From positions 265,960 to 329,959 of the forward strand of contig NZ_JAAVLX010000010.1 of NCBI RefSeq assembly GCF_013114825.1: 64,000 bases of DNA, written 5' to 3'. This document shows positions 33,988 through 43,639 of this stretch, one piece after another (the stretch's first letter is position 1; each line of letters begins with the position of its first letter). This stretch comes from Bradyrhizobium australiense (lineage in GTDB: Bacteria > Pseudomonadota > Alphaproteobacteria > Rhizobiales > Xanthobacteraceae). Position numbers and translations under genes: made by a program. Below the pieces are notes generated by a model that made no database searches, was not told the DNA's origin, and saw only the letters and a program-made list of their open reading frames with translations.

Positions 33988-35166
33988 TCAAGTCGTCGTA
34001 CCGTAGCACTGTCTTGCACGTTGGACCGCATTTGCAAAGTCCGTAGCAAAGGCGGCCACGCGGTCATCTTGGTCTGGGACAAGACTTCGAGCAAATGGTG
34101 CCGCTGAGTCGTGCGCAAGCCGCACAAGGTGATCCGCCAGCGCTGCAGGATCCTCTGTCCCAAAGTAACTCGCGGTACCACCGGTCTGCTCGCGGTGGAC
34201 CTCCAGGTCGGACAATATCATCGGCACCCCGAACGATTTCGCTTCTTCGACTGTTGTGCTCCATCCCTCCGATCGGGACGGGTTTATCAGTGCGGTGCAT
34301 CCCCTCAGCAGCGCGTAAACGTGCGAAAGCGGAATCATTCCCAGATGACGGAAGCGTTTTTCGAGCCCGCGACTTCGGACCCCCGCCATGACCTCATCGA
34401 AGTAGCCTCGCTCGCGCCGATCTTCGGTGCTGCCCGATGCGCACACGACTGCATCGAACCCTCGATCCGCCAGGATGGCCAGCGCATCGACGACCACCTG
34501 GTGATTCTTGTGCGTGTAGAACTGATTGGGCAGGTAGAAATACTTTTCAGGCAACTGATACTGCGCAACGACCTCAGCCGGATTTGCGGTCAGGAACGCC
34601 GGCGACGGCCCGGTCGCAAAACGAACCACGCAGACCTCGTTCTTCGCTCCGGGATAGAACTTCCGAAAATCGCGACGCGAGCTTTCGCTGCTCAGCATGA
34701 CGGTCCGCCCGGATGCGATCTGCATTCGGAAGCCGGCTTCGCGACGCCACCGCGCCGTTGCCGGAAACAGCTGCGGCAATCGTCGATGCTGAAAATCGGG
34801 AAACCATGCCACTGCAGGATAAGGCAGTCGCCAGCCAAAGAAGCGGGCAGCCTCGAAGATGGCATCGATGCGGTGCGTCCGGAATTCCGCCACCGCCTCC
34901 CGGTCCAATCCCCATGCCAGCGCGGCAGCCAATCCGACACGGCCGTCGAACGCCGCCGATCGCACCACCTCCACATCAGGTATCGCGGCAAGCGGCGCAA
35001 GATCGGCATCATCGTCACCGGTCCCGGCAAACAGGACGGGCGCAAACTCGCCGGAGCGGAACTTGCTCAGCGCCGCAAATAGATTGCTTTGATAGTTGTA
35101 GCCACCGGCCCAGAGCCGGCGCGGAATGTGGGTAAAGGCGAGACGTAGTGGCGCACCGGGGCTCAC
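33988..35166 (-). CDS. Glycosyltransferase, GT4-like
   Basis: 392 residues with the GT-B fold. The N-terminal glycine-rich loop is RRLWAGGYNYQSNLFAALSK. The C-terminal nucleotide-sugar domain has FYLPNQFYTHKNHQVVVDAL and the E-x7-E region INPSRSEGWSTTVEEAKSFG. It is a retaining transferase, probably cytoplasmic and membrane-associated, adding a sugar to the repeat unit. Donor and acceptor are unknown. It is the last gene of the ten-gene minus-strand operon and overlaps the upstream epimerase gene by four bases. Confidence 0.85.
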   Translation of the reverse strand: MSPGAPLRLAFTHIPRRLWAGGYNYQSNLFAALSKFRSGEFAPVLFAGTGDDDADLAPLAAIPDVEVVRSAAFDGRVGLAAALAWGLDREAVAEFRTHRIDAIFEAARFFGWRLPYPAVAWFPDFQHRRLPQLFPATARWRREAGFRMQIASGRTVMLSSESSRRDFRKFYPGAKNEVCVVRFATGPSPAFLTANPAEVVAQYQLPEKYFYLPNQFYTHKNHQVVVDALAILADRGFDAVVCASGSTEDRRERGYFDEVMAGVRSRGLEKRFRHLGMIPLSHVYALLRGCTALINPSRSEGWSTTVEEAKSFGVPMILSDLEVHREQTGGTASYFGTEDPAALADHLVRLAHDSAAPFARSLVPDQDDRVAAFATDFANAVQRARQCYGTTT

Positions 35167-36092
35167 CGGATCTGATCCTTGAACCAGGAAACATAGTCGG
35201 CAAGGCCCTGTTCAACCTGGATCTTCCAGTCGAAGGGCAGAGTACGTGGCATGGCGTCGTCCGACAGCAGACTCGTCGGATCTCCGGCACGAACGATTCC
35301 TGAGAACTGTACGGAGATGGTTCCGCCCCAGCATTCTGCAATTCTCGCGGCAACCCGCGCCACGGTCGTTCCGAGCCCGGAGCCCGCATTGATGACCTGA
35401 AAGGCCTCCGACTGCGGCTTTCCGTCAATCGCGGTCAATAGCCGAGCGACGTCACGAACATCCGTCCAGTCACGCACCTCTGCGCCTGTGCCCCCTAGCA
35501 CCAGCCTCCTATCGCCCGCCTGCAGGCGCGAGCAGATGTCCCATGGCAATTGTTTGCGCAAGTTCGGCCCATAGATCGAGAACAACCGCGCGACCGTGCT
35601 CTGCAAGCCAAAGGTGACGGCGTAGCTCCGGCACAATTGCTCCATTATCAGCTTGTGCTGGCCGTAGGGCGACATCGGAAGGGTTGCGGCGTCCACTGCA
35701 ATCGCTCCCGCATGGCCGGCGCCATAGACGGCCGCGCTCGACGCGACGATAACGCGACAATCCCTGGCGGCCCCGCGCAGCCACTCCAGCAGCCTGGCCG
35801 TGCTCGTAACGGTGCGCGAAAAATCCTCAAACGGCTGCGCGATTGACAACCCGACCGATGATCCCCCGGCCAAGTGGAAGATGGTCGATGGCAGTCCGGC
35901 GCGCTCCGCAAGCGCGTTGAGATTGGCCGCATCGATCTCGCCGTTCAGCCAATGCTCGAGACCGATGCGGTGCCGTTCGGCTTCGCCGATCGCGCCATGG
36001 CCGATGCCATGAACGCGATTGCCCCGATCGGCCAACACCCTGACGAGATGCCGACCGATGAAGCCATTGGCGCCGGTAACCCAGATGATCAT
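35163..36092 (-). CDS. NAD-dependent epimerase/reductase (RMD-like SDR)
   Basis: 309 residues with IIWVTGANGFIGRHLVRVLA, IVASSAAVYGAGHAG and SPYGQHKLIMEQL (Tyr-x3-Lys). The C-terminal half contains VRDWTDVRDVARLLTAIDG and VINAGSGLGTTVARVA, as in GDP-6-deoxy-mannose reductases and UDP-glucose epimerases. Together with Gmd it could reduce the 4-keto intermediate to GDP-D-rhamnose, but the assignment is not firm. It overlaps the methyltransferase gene upstream and the GT4 gene downstream by four bases each. Confidence 0.78.
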   Translation of the reverse strand: MIIWVTGANGFIGRHLVRVLADRGNRVHGIGHGAIGEAERHRIGLEHWLNGEIDAANLNALAERAGLPSTIFHLAGGSSVGLSIAQPFEDFSRTVTSTARLLEWLRGAARDCRVIVASSAAVYGAGHAGAIAVDAATLPMSPYGQHKLIMEQLCRSYAVTFGLQSTVARLFSIYGPNLRKQLPWDICSRLQAGDRRLVLGGTGAEVRDWTDVRDVARLLTAIDGKPQSEAFQVINAGSGLGTTVARVAARIAECWGGTISVQFSGIVRAGDPTSLLSDDAMPRTLPFDWKIQVEQGLADYVSWFKDQIR

Positions 36093-36943
36093 GATTGTGC
36101 CTTGTGACAGACAAATGAGTAGAGCCGGCCGGGCCGGTGGTCAAAGCGCTCTGCCATCGAAAGCAGCGAGGTGAAGACGCTCCTGGAAGCGAGCGCGGCG
36201 CGCCAAACGGGCCTGACCGGAATCTTGTCCGTCAATCTCTCCACGACGGCCGCCCGCAGCGTCTCGATTGTATGGGGAAACAGATTGATCGGGCTCTTGA
36301 GCGGCGAGAGCACCTCGATCGCTGCAAATCTCGCATTCCTCAACGCGCCGATATATCGATCGAGAAGATACGCGTGCTCGCCGCCATAGAGGTGATGCAG
36401 GGGATGCTGATCGAGGAATGCCCCGAGATCTGATTCCCTGCTGATCACGTGTTCGCGCGCGGCGATGAGCATTCCACCCGGACGAAGCACGCGGAACATT
36501 TCCCGGCAGGCGCTGTCGAGATCGCGCATATGGTGCAGCACGGCGCGCGCGAACACGACATCGAATGTGCCGTCAGCGAACGGGAGGCGCTCGGAAAACT
36601 CCTCAACCACCTCGATCGGCAAGCCAGCCTCGGTCGCGAGCCCGCGGATCGCCGCCGTCCCGACCACGACGCTGGGGTCAGGCTCGAGCGCAGTGACCGC
36701 AAATCCGCTTCGCGCCAGCGCGTAGCTCGCAATTCCGCGCCCGGCGCCGACGTCGAGCGCCTTGCCGGTCCGATTCTCCAAAAACTTCGAAACCGCCTGC
36801 CATTCGCCACTGGCAAAATAACGCTTGGCCGCATCGATCAGAGGGTCGTCATAGAACGCGTCGAGCACAAGTTGCCGCTGGTCCGGCTGGTTGCGCAGCC
36901 AAACCACGGCATCTTCCCACGTCGTGAATGGCTGCTCCACCAT
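36089..36943 (-). CDS. SAM-dependent class I methyltransferase
   Basis: 284 residues. The SAM site is visible as GKALDVGAGRGIASYALARS (motif I), VTALEPDPSVVVG (acidic loop) and FDVVFARAVLHHMRDL (motif IV, Methyltransf_11 style). A C-terminal extension of about 100 residues with aromatic-rich helices may recognise a glycan or lipid-linked sugar. It probably O-methylates a sugar of the polysaccharide. It lies in the minus-strand operon. Confidence 0.82.
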   Translation of the reverse strand: MVEQPFTTWEDAVVWLRNQPDQRQLVLDAFYDDPLIDAAKRYFASGEWQAVSKFLENRTGKALDVGAGRGIASYALARSGFAVTALEPDPSVVVGTAAIRGLATEAGLPIEVVEEFSERLPFADGTFDVVFARAVLHHMRDLDSACREMFRVLRPGGMLIAAREHVISRESDLGAFLDQHPLHHLYGGEHAYLLDRYIGALRNARFAAIEVLSPLKSPINLFPHTIETLRAAVVERLTDKIPVRPVWRAALASRSVFTSLLSMAERFDHRPGRLYSFVCHKAQS

Positions 36944-36967
36944 AAACTAGCTAACCCAACGCGCCAT

Positions 36968-38035
36968 TCAGATCAGATCCTGAAATTTCGCCCATTGCAG
37001 TTGTTTGCTATAGCGCTCCTTTACCATGGCGCAACCCGCCTCAGCGATGGATCTTGCCAGGGTTTCATCTCTCATCAGCCTGTTGATCAGCTCCGGTATT
37101 TGCTCGGGCGAGGAATATTCCAGCATGGTTTCGCCATCAACGAAACCCTCCGGGTAGCGCCCTGCGTCCGTCAAAAGGACGGCTCCGCATCCCGTCGCCT
37201 CAAAGCACCTCATATTGCCGCGGTCATCTCCCGCCATGTCGACCGCACCGTTGAATACGATCCGGCTTTTGGCGATCGCGGCATACGCGTCCAGGCCATA
37301 CAACGAATCGGCGCGAATCTGGCGAATTTCGTCCGGATGACGGTATGAGCGAAGCACCGGCACGGGAGGAAGAAAATTTGCCAATCGGGTGAGGCGTGAA
37401 TCTTCGAGGTAAAACCTTGCTCGGACACTAGGTGTCAAAGCCGCAGCCCGGAGTGCCTGGCTGCGCTTGACGTGGTGGCGCGAGAATCCTCCGATGAAGA
37501 TGAGGTCAAGCTCATCACTTCGGGCTTTGGCATAGGCGTCCATCACAGGATCATGCGCCGGAAAAAAATACGCCACCCGGCAGCCCTTTTGTCGCCAGCT
37601 ATCGAGGATCGACGGAAAGTTGCACACGATCAGGTCGTATTTCGTCAGGTTTGCACTTCCGGAAGGCGCGGCTCGCCAGCCAACCGACTTCTTCACACAG
37701 CCCGGCAGCTTCGCAACAAACTCACTGCCGTAACGGATCGGATCAAGATTATAGAATACTTCAGTGCGATGCTGCTCGATCTGCGCAAGCAGAATTTGCT
37801 CGAGGTTCTTTGTCCGCAGACCATTCTCTTTCGCCCAAAGCATCTGCAGGCGTTCATCGTCTCCATTGGTGTAAAATGCGTCCGGGCTGTCGGTGAGCAC
37901 AGGCAGAAGAATATGGGACGCAGTGAATCTCGTATCCAGAAATTGTGCGCGTCCGGCGGCAAAGGTTTGATAGGGCGACTGGCGACGATGGACACGGAAT
38001 CCGCGTGACAAGCCGTTGTTCTGGAAAATACGCAT
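36968..38035 (-). CDS. CgeB-like glycosyltransferase family protein
   Basis: 355 residues from ATG 38035, five bases from the upstream stop; an ATG at 38059 would overlap it by 20 bases. The C-terminal part has the CgeB/GT-B pattern: GLDAYAAIAKSRIVFNGAV, RCFEATGCGAVLLTDAGRYP, EGFVDGETMLEYSSPEQIPE and LARSIAEAGCAMVKERYS. The N-terminal half is divergent, with CNFPSILDSWRQKGCRVAYF. It is a likely transferase for one sugar of the repeat unit. Donor unknown. Confidence 0.75.
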   Translation of the reverse strand: MRIFQNNGLSRGFRVHRRQSPYQTFAAGRAQFLDTRFTASHILLPVLTDSPDAFYTNGDDERLQMLWAKENGLRTKNLEQILLAQIEQHRTEVFYNLDPIRYGSEFVAKLPGCVKKSVGWRAAPSGSANLTKYDLIVCNFPSILDSWRQKGCRVAYFFPAHDPVMDAYAKARSDELDLIFIGGFSRHHVKRSQALRAAALTPSVRARFYLEDSRLTRLANFLPPVPVLRSYRHPDEIRQIRADSLYGLDAYAAIAKSRIVFNGAVDMAGDDRGNMRCFEATGCGAVLLTDAGRYPEGFVDGETMLEYSSPEQIPELINRLMRDETLARSIAEAGCAMVKERYSKQLQWAKFQDLI

Positions 38036-38039
38036 GCAA

Positions 38040-38630
38040 TCAACCCGCGGGATTTGCATCTGGTGGGGGGCTTAACGAGCGAATTACTCTGGCCGGATTC
38101 CCGACTGCCAGGGTGTATGGTGGAATATCGCGGGTTACAACCGAACACGCTCCGATCACGGCACCCTCTCCAATCGTAACTCCCTTCAGCACACTCACGT
38201 TAAATCCGATCCAGGCCCTATCGCTCACCACGACTGGCGCATGCGCGATCTTCTTCCAATCTTTCCGCCCCGCGCCCCATTCGAGAACATCGTTCCGGCG
38301 ATCCATCCAATCGATGCTGTGGGAATCGTGATCCACGATCGTAACACCCCACGATATGATGACATCGTCGCCGATGGCGAGACTTCGATAGCAGACCAGA
38401 TGGCTTCGTCCGATGTATGTGCGATTTCCGATCTGAATTTTGCCTCCAGATTCCTCGAAGCTGATATCGGCGTGGACGATTGAATTTTCTCCGACTGACA
38501 GCTCGTTTCCGGCCGCTCGCCTGATGCGACGCCATGCGATCGTGGTTCCACGTCCGATATTTACCGCCCCGGAAAGCCGGCTCTTCCAGCCAAGGATGGC
38601 GTCGATCACGCCTATCAGGATGAGCCGCAT
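38040..38630 (-). CDS. Left-handed beta-helix acyltransferase (WbbJ/maltose acetyltransferase type)
   Basis: 196 residues of hexapeptide repeats (IGRGTTIAWRRIRR, IQIGNRTYIGRSHLVCYRSL, VVVSDRAWIGFNVSVLKGVT, IGEGAVIGACSVVTRDIPPY). HDSHSIDW carries the catalytic-type His of xenobiotic/maltose acetyltransferases, and TLAVGNPARVI is the standard ending. It would O-acetylate a sugar using acetyl-CoA. It starts one base after the amidotransferase stop. Confidence 0.85.
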   Translation of the reverse strand: MRLILIGVIDAILGWKSRLSGAVNIGRGTTIAWRRIRRAAGNELSVGENSIVHADISFEESGGKIQIGNRTYIGRSHLVCYRSLAIGDDVIISWGVTIVDHDSHSIDWMDRRNDVLEWGAGRKDWKKIAHAPVVVSDRAWIGFNVSVLKGVTIGEGAVIGACSVVTRDIPPYTLAVGNPARVIRSLSPPPDANPAG

Positions 38631-38631
38631 G

Positions 38632-40467
38632 TCAGGACCTTGCCAGCATCCATTTCATATTCAGGTACGGCCAGATTCGGCTGGCGGTCTCCCAATCCCA
38701 TTGCTTCGAGGAGGTCAGGCGACTGACCGTCTGTCGTAAGCCTTCCTCGTCGACCAGCTCGGCGAAAGCCGGCACCTTCCGATCGAGCAGGCTGGCAGTC
38801 CAGCCGGCGAGCGGCCCGTTCAGCCATTCCGGCATCGGCGAATTGAAGCCCACCTTCCGGCGCCCCATGCGAATGGATTCCGGCATCAGGTTGGCCATCG
38901 CCTGCCGCGCAATCACCTTGGAATAGCCATCGGAAAACTTACATGCCTCCGGCAATGCCATGGTGTATGTCACCAGGCGCCAGTCCATGAACGGCATCCG
39001 GACCTCGATGCCGTGCGCCATCGACAGGCGATCGAAGTTTCGCAGGATGGTCGGCAGCACCGTGCTGTGAAACATCCGATAGAGACGACGGTTCAATGCG
39101 CTCCATTCACGCGGCAACATGTCATCCTCGCCGACCAACGGAAGCTCCGCCGGGACATCGCGCAGGCCGCCGCGCAGGAAATAGTGCCCCTGCCGCCTGA
39201 TCATCAGCGCCCGAAGCAGATCGACGCCTCGCCTCGCCAGCGCCGAGTTCGAGCCAAGCGCGGCAGCCGCGTTTCGCAGCCGGAACGCGCCCGATTGTCC
39301 CTCCTGGAGATAGGCTCCCATCAATTCGTCCGCGCCATGACCGTCCAGCGACACCGTCACGTTGTGCCGCCTGAGCTCTCGATAGATCAACCAGGCCGCG
39401 CTTGGAAGTCCGATATAGACGTCATCATTGTCGTCAAGGATCTGGTCGAGTTCGGTCAGCGCGTCGGCCCGCCCGATCTCGAGGAATGTCGGCACGACAT
39501 CCGCCCAGGCCGCGGCCTGCTCGGCCATCGGCCGCTCATCGTTGGAGGCGCCGGGAAACGTCGCGACGAAGGCGTGACGCCACGAGGTGCTGTCCCGCGG
39601 ACCCATGCCGGCCGTTTCATGCGCGGCCATGGTGCAGATCACGGCTGACGAATCGAACCCGCCGGACAGACAAGTCCCGATCGGAACGTCGCTTCGCATT
39701 CGCAGCGCAACCGCATCCTGGAAAATCTCGCGAAAGCGTTCCACGCGCTCTGCTTCGGTGGCCGGTATCGTCGGCAGATGATCCACCGTTCGCCACCAGC
39801 GCCGGATCTCCAATTTTCCCCTGCGTAGCCACATGCAGTGTCCGCCTTGTAGGCGGCGCACCTCCCGGCATAGCGTCCGCTCGCTTGCCTCGACCCCGAA
39901 CGCATCGAGGAGGAGCCGCCGGGCCACATCGACATCCAGCGAAACGGTGATGAGACCGCTTCGCTCCAACGCGCGCTGCTCGGATGCAAAGACGAAGCGC
40001 TCGGATGTCAACGCATACAATAGCGGCTTGATGCCGAAGCGGTCGCGCGCCAGAAACAATTCTTCGGTCTGGGTGTCGAAGATCGCCAGCGCCCACATTC
40101 CGTTGAAGCGCGTCAGCATGCCTTCCTGCCACGCTCGCCATGCAGCGAGAATGACCTCGGTGTCGGACTGGCTACGGAAAACCGCGCCTTGCGCCTCGAG
40201 CTCGCGCCGAAGCTCGAGGAAATTGTAGATTTCGCCGTTGAAGACGATCACATGGCGGCCGTCGGCCGAAACCATCGGCTGATAGCCGCCCTCTCCCGGA
40301 TCGATGATCGCCAGCCGGCGATGACCGAAAGCCAGATCCCGGTTCGCGCTGAACCAGCTACCCTCGCCGAAGGGACCGCGATGAGCGACCAGGTTCGTCA
40401 ACCGCGAGATTTCCGTTAGTTCGACCGCGTTGCCGCGGAGGTTCACGACACCTGCAATTCCGCACAC
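38632..40467 (-). CDS. Asparagine synthetase-like glutamine amidotransferase
   Basis: 611 residues from GTG 40467, chosen because it puts the catalytic Cys at position 2 (CGIAGVVNLRG). The N-terminal glutaminase domain has LVAHRGPFGEGSW, GHRRLAIID and FNGEIYNFLELR; the synthetase domain has the PPi loop CLSGGFDSSAVI and LDGHGADELMGAY. Relatives in O-antigen loci (WbpS, WbmI) are thought to amidate the carboxylate of sugar uronic acids. Here it is co-transcribed with wbpB/D/E-like genes, so a uronamide residue is a reasonable prediction. Ordinary asparagine synthesis is the alternative. Confidence 0.85.
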   Translation of the reverse strand: MCGIAGVVNLRGNAVELTEISRLTNLVAHRGPFGEGSWFSANRDLAFGHRRLAIIDPGEGGYQPMVSADGRHVIVFNGEIYNFLELRRELEAQGAVFRSQSDTEVILAAWRAWQEGMLTRFNGMWALAIFDTQTEELFLARDRFGIKPLLYALTSERFVFASEQRALERSGLITVSLDVDVARRLLLDAFGVEASERTLCREVRRLQGGHCMWLRRGKLEIRRWWRTVDHLPTIPATEAERVERFREIFQDAVALRMRSDVPIGTCLSGGFDSSAVICTMAAHETAGMGPRDSTSWRHAFVATFPGASNDERPMAEQAAAWADVVPTFLEIGRADALTELDQILDDNDDVYIGLPSAAWLIYRELRRHNVTVSLDGHGADELMGAYLQEGQSGAFRLRNAAAALGSNSALARRGVDLLRALMIRRQGHYFLRGGLRDVPAELPLVGEDDMLPREWSALNRRLYRMFHSTVLPTILRNFDRLSMAHGIEVRMPFMDWRLVTYTMALPEACKFSDGYSKVIARQAMANLMPESIRMGRRKVGFNSPMPEWLNGPLAGWTASLLDRKVPAFAELVDEEGLRQTVSRLTSSKQWDWETASRIWPYLNMKWMLARS

Positions 40468-40469
40468 GG

Positions 40470-42023
40470 TTAGGCCGCCTTTACAAATAGGAGGCGACTT
40501 GCAATGACGCGCAAATCCCTCCAGCAAGCCGCGCCATGCGGGCCGACCCGCGAGACGGTGACAACGACGACAAAGATAATACCGGCCGCCAGGCAATAGA
40601 GACCCCCAACGTACCACCAGTGTGGCGCTTGTTCGAACAGCCCCTCCTGCGTGGAATGTCGCAGCACGAGTGCCGTGACGATACCGGTCCCCAAAGGCAG
40701 CAATACAAAGTGAGCCACCCGCGACCACATGCCAGCGATACTGAAACTTTGCCGCAACAAGATGATGGTCGTGACGATCTGCGCCATCATGCCGATGCAG
40801 GCACTCCAGCCCGCTGCCTGCCAGCCGAATTGGGGCAAAGCCACCGCGCTGGTGCTAAGCGTAAACGCGGCCGTTACAAAAGAGATTAGCGCGTTGGAAC
40901 GGGATCGGCCATTGGCTAGAAGATAGAATGCGAATACGTTCGCGCTGCACCCTAGCATTCCTGCGATCGAAAGCACCACCAACACACGCTGAGCTTCGAC
41001 GGCCACTTCCGCGCCAGTCCAGATATGAAGCAGCGGACCGGCAACGGGAACTAGCGCCCCCAGCGCACTCGCGGCAAGTACGTTGAGGATCCATGAAGAT
41101 CGAAACAGTAGATCGGCCTTCCGATCACTGGATTCTCCTTGCAGCGCGCTAAAGAACGGGAACAGGATTTCGCCAATCTTCAAAATGCCAATATACATAG
41201 CTTCTTCGAGCCGCTGGGCGATGGTGTAGAAGCCGACAAACTGGGGCTGAAGCAGCGCACCTAGCAGGTACCGATCCGCCTGTCCCGCAATCAGGCCGCC
41301 GCCTTGGGCGGCCATTTGCCAAGCTCCGAAATTGACGAGATCGCCGAGCGGGCCTTGATGAAACGCGGGACGCGCCAGCCATCCACCGATAACCCGGCGC
41401 GAAACTGCAACAACTGCAAGTAGGCTCGTGGCAAAGCCTAACGCCTGACACCCAAGATACGTTGAGGCCTGTGGCCAGCGCGGAATCAATACCACCATCG
41501 ATGCCGTTGCGATAATTGCGCTGATGATGCTGATCAAAGCAATCCGTGGATAATCCTGGCGCGCGGTAAACAGGGCCAAAAATACCGCTGCTATGCACTG
41601 AAATAGCCATCCCACGGCGCCAAAACTGAAGGCTAGTCCGAGGTCGTCGGCGGCCTTACCGCTGAGGTTGAATGCGAGGCGGGCAAGCGGTGGGCCTCCG
41701 AAACACAAGCTTATCATGATCAATCCGCCCATGCCCACCGCCAGGAGCAATGCAGTGGCGAAGAAACGGCGAGCATCGTCGCGCGCATCGGGCGCCAAAC
41801 GGTGGGCAAGTTCTCGGGCCGTCGACAGTGCCAGAGAGTTGCTGAATGTCAGTGCCGGCGCGAGGCACGCTGTCACCAGGGCTGCAACGCCAAATGAGGC
41901 CGCGCCCAGACGAAGCACGACGAACGGCAGGATCAGCAAGTTCAATCCCACACCGACCAAGAAAGCCGCAGCATTCCATCCGGAGTTTCCCAACAGACGA
42001 AAACTGCCATTTGGCTCTGCCAT
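40470..42023 (-). CDS. Wzx-like polysaccharide flippase
   Basis: About 517 residues from ATG 42023 (TTG 42041 possible), with roughly twelve to fourteen hydrophobic helices. It belongs to the MVF/PST exporter superfamily: an N-terminal SGWNAAAFLVGVGLNLLILP, then INFG-like segments (LVNFGAWQMAAQGGGLIAGQ, ADRYLLGALLQPQFVGFYTI). It would flip undecaprenyl-linked repeat units across the inner membrane for Wzy polymerisation. It ends two bases before the amidotransferase start. Confidence 0.85.
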   Translation of the reverse strand: MAEPNGSFRLLGNSGWNAAAFLVGVGLNLLILPFVVLRLGAASFGVAALVTACLAPALTFSNSLALSTARELAHRLAPDARDDARRFFATALLLAVGMGGLIMISLCFGGPPLARLAFNLSGKAADDLGLAFSFGAVGWLFQCIAAVFLALFTARQDYPRIALISIISAIIATASMVVLIPRWPQASTYLGCQALGFATSLLAVVAVSRRVIGGWLARPAFHQGPLGDLVNFGAWQMAAQGGGLIAGQADRYLLGALLQPQFVGFYTIAQRLEEAMYIGILKIGEILFPFFSALQGESSDRKADLLFRSSWILNVLAASALGALVPVAGPLLHIWTGAEVAVEAQRVLVVLSIAGMLGCSANVFAFYLLANGRSRSNALISFVTAAFTLSTSAVALPQFGWQAAGWSACIGMMAQIVTTIILLRQSFSIAGMWSRVAHFVLLPLGTGIVTALVLRHSTQEGLFEQAPHWWYVGGLYCLAAGIIFVVVVTVSRVGPHGAACWRDLRVIASRLLFVKAA

Positions 42024-42062
42024 ATCAGCGTCAGGCCCCAATCTGCTTCGGATACTTCGGCA

Positions 42063-43160
42063 TTAGAAGGCTCGAATCAGATCGATGACTTCGAATTGTT
42101 GATCCCTCGTAATCTCGGCAAACATCGGCAGCGACAGTATCTGGCCTTGATCGCCATGGGCGTTGGGGAATTGTTCAGGGCGATGCTTGAGCCGGCTATA
42201 AGCGGCCAAAAATGGCAATGCCGTGGGATAGTTGATCGCTGTCTGAATACCATTCGCGCCGAGATGCGCTGCCAGTGCATCGCGGCGCGAATGCTTGATT
42301 GTATAAAGATGATAGACGTGGGTGCGCTCCGCAGCGACAGAGGGCACAACGACATTCTCAATCTGATTGAGATTAGCGTCGTAAACCTTCGCGGCATCCT
42401 GGCGCGCCTTGGTCCAAACAGTCAGATGCGGCAACTTGGCCGACAGGATCGCCGCCTGGATGCCATCGAGGCGGCTGTTGATGCCCTCGATGCGATGTTG
42501 ATGCTTAATGAGACCGCCGTGACGCGCGAGCATGGTCATGTGCTCGGCGAGCGCGCTGTCGTTAGTGACGATCGCGCCGGCATCGCCCATTGCGCCAAGA
42601 TTCTTGCCTGGGTAGAACGAATAAGTCGCGGCAGCGCCGAACGTCCCGACCTGCTGGCCTTTATAGCGAGCCAGATGAGCCTGCGCGCAATCCTCCACCA
42701 CCCAGAGCTTGTGCCTGCGCGCGATTGCCATGATCGCATCCATATCCGCCGGCTGCCCGTACAGGTGCACCGGAACGATGCCGACGGTGCGCGGTGTGAT
42801 CGCGGCCTCGATCGCGGCCGGATCGATCGTGAACGTGGCGCCGTCGGTATCCGCGAACACCACCCTCGCTCCGGCATGGGTGATCATCGCCGAAGTGCTG
42901 ATCCATGAATGAGCCGTGGTGATAACCTCATCGCCCGGCTCGACCTTCAGCGCGGCCATGGCGAGATAGAGCGCATCGGTGCCGTTGGCGCAGGATACGC
43001 AGTGCTTGACATCGACGGCATCGGCGAATTGCCGTTCGAACTCGTCAACGTAGCTGCCGCGAATGAAGGCGTTATCACGAATGACCGCCGCGATCGCGCC
43101 GTCGATATCGCGCTTGATCGTCTGGTATTGCAGCTGCAAATCCGCAAACGGTACCGGCAT
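42063..43160 (-). CDS. DegT/DnrJ/EryC1-family sugar aminotransferase (WbpE-like)
   Basis: 365 residues from ATG 43160, with AGGAAA upstream. It is a PLP aminotransferase with GSYVDEFERQFADAVDVKHC, CANGTDALYLAMAAL and the Lys motif SFYPGKNLGAMGDAGA. Together with the flanking acetyltransferase (WbpD-like) and dehydrogenase (WbpB-like) it fits the route that oxidises UDP-GlcNAc uronic acid at C3, transaminates with glutamate and acetylates to UDP-2,3-diacetamido-2,3-dideoxy-glucuronate. FdtB-type 3-aminofucose synthesis is the alternative, though no matching keto-isomerase is present. Confidence 0.85.
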   Translation of the reverse strand: MPVPFADLQLQYQTIKRDIDGAIAAVIRDNAFIRGSYVDEFERQFADAVDVKHCVSCANGTDALYLAMAALKVEPGDEVITTAHSWISTSAMITHAGARVVFADTDGATFTIDPAAIEAAITPRTVGIVPVHLYGQPADMDAIMAIARRHKLWVVEDCAQAHLARYKGQQVGTFGAAATYSFYPGKNLGAMGDAGAIVTNDSALAEHMTMLARHGGLIKHQHRIEGINSRLDGIQAAILSAKLPHLTVWTKARQDAAKVYDANLNQIENVVVPSVAAERTHVYHLYTIKHSRRDALAAHLGANGIQTAINYPTALPFLAAYSRLKHRPEQFPNAHGDQGQILSLPMFAEITRDQQFEVIDLIRAF

Positions 43161-43171
43161 CAAACTATTTC

Positions 43172-43639
43172 CTATCTTCGCGAGGCGAGCCGGCGCGCGG
43201 GGTTACCCGCGTAGGTGCCGGCCGTAGTGATATCCCCGGTTACTACCGAACCCGCTCCGATCACGACATCATCAGCTATCTGAACCGGCATGATCGTTGC
43301 GTTTGAGCCGATAGAGACCCTATTGCCGATCTTAGTCTCCCGCCACAGTTCATGGCGACCGCGAGCGGGACCACCGGTCGCGAAAGTGTCGTTGATAAAC
43401 ATAACACCATGCCCGATGAAGCAATCTTCCCCCATCGTCACCAATTCACAGACAAACGCATGCGACTGTACGCGGGTGCGAGGGCCGATGCTGACGCCTT
43501 TCTGAATTTCTGTAAACGGCCCGATAAAGCAATTGTCGCCGATCTTGCACTCATAGAGATTGCAGGGTTCGACAATTTTGACCCCGGCGCCGAATTCGAC
43601 GTCGCGGACGCCGACCTTAACCCGCTGCGGATCGTTCAC
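43172..43639 (-). CDS. UDP-3-amino sugar N-acetyltransferase (WbpD-like)
   Basis: 155 residues from GTG 43639, overlapping the dehydrogenase stop by GTGA. It is a hexapeptide-repeat trimeric acetyltransferase: VEPCNLYECKIGDNCFIGPF, IGPRTRVQSHAFVCELVTMG, GHGVMFINDTFATGGPARGR and IGSNATIMPVQIADDVVIGA. Length and the FINDTFATGG loop match WbpD-type 3-N-acetyltransferases. It would acetylate the 3-amino group made by the downstream aminotransferase. Confidence 0.82.
   Translation of the reverse strand: MNDPQRVKVGVRDVEFGAGVKIVEPCNLYECKIGDNCFIGPFTEIQKGVSIGPRTRVQSHAFVCELVTMGEDCFIGHGVMFINDTFATGGPARGRHELWRETKIGNRVSIGSNATIMPVQIADDVVIGAGSVVTGDITTAGTYAGNPARRLASRR

Noticed and set aside
34111..35082. Plus-strand 323-codon frame opposite the GT4 gene.
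   Set aside because: Shadow of a conserved transferase, with unlikely amino-acid composition.
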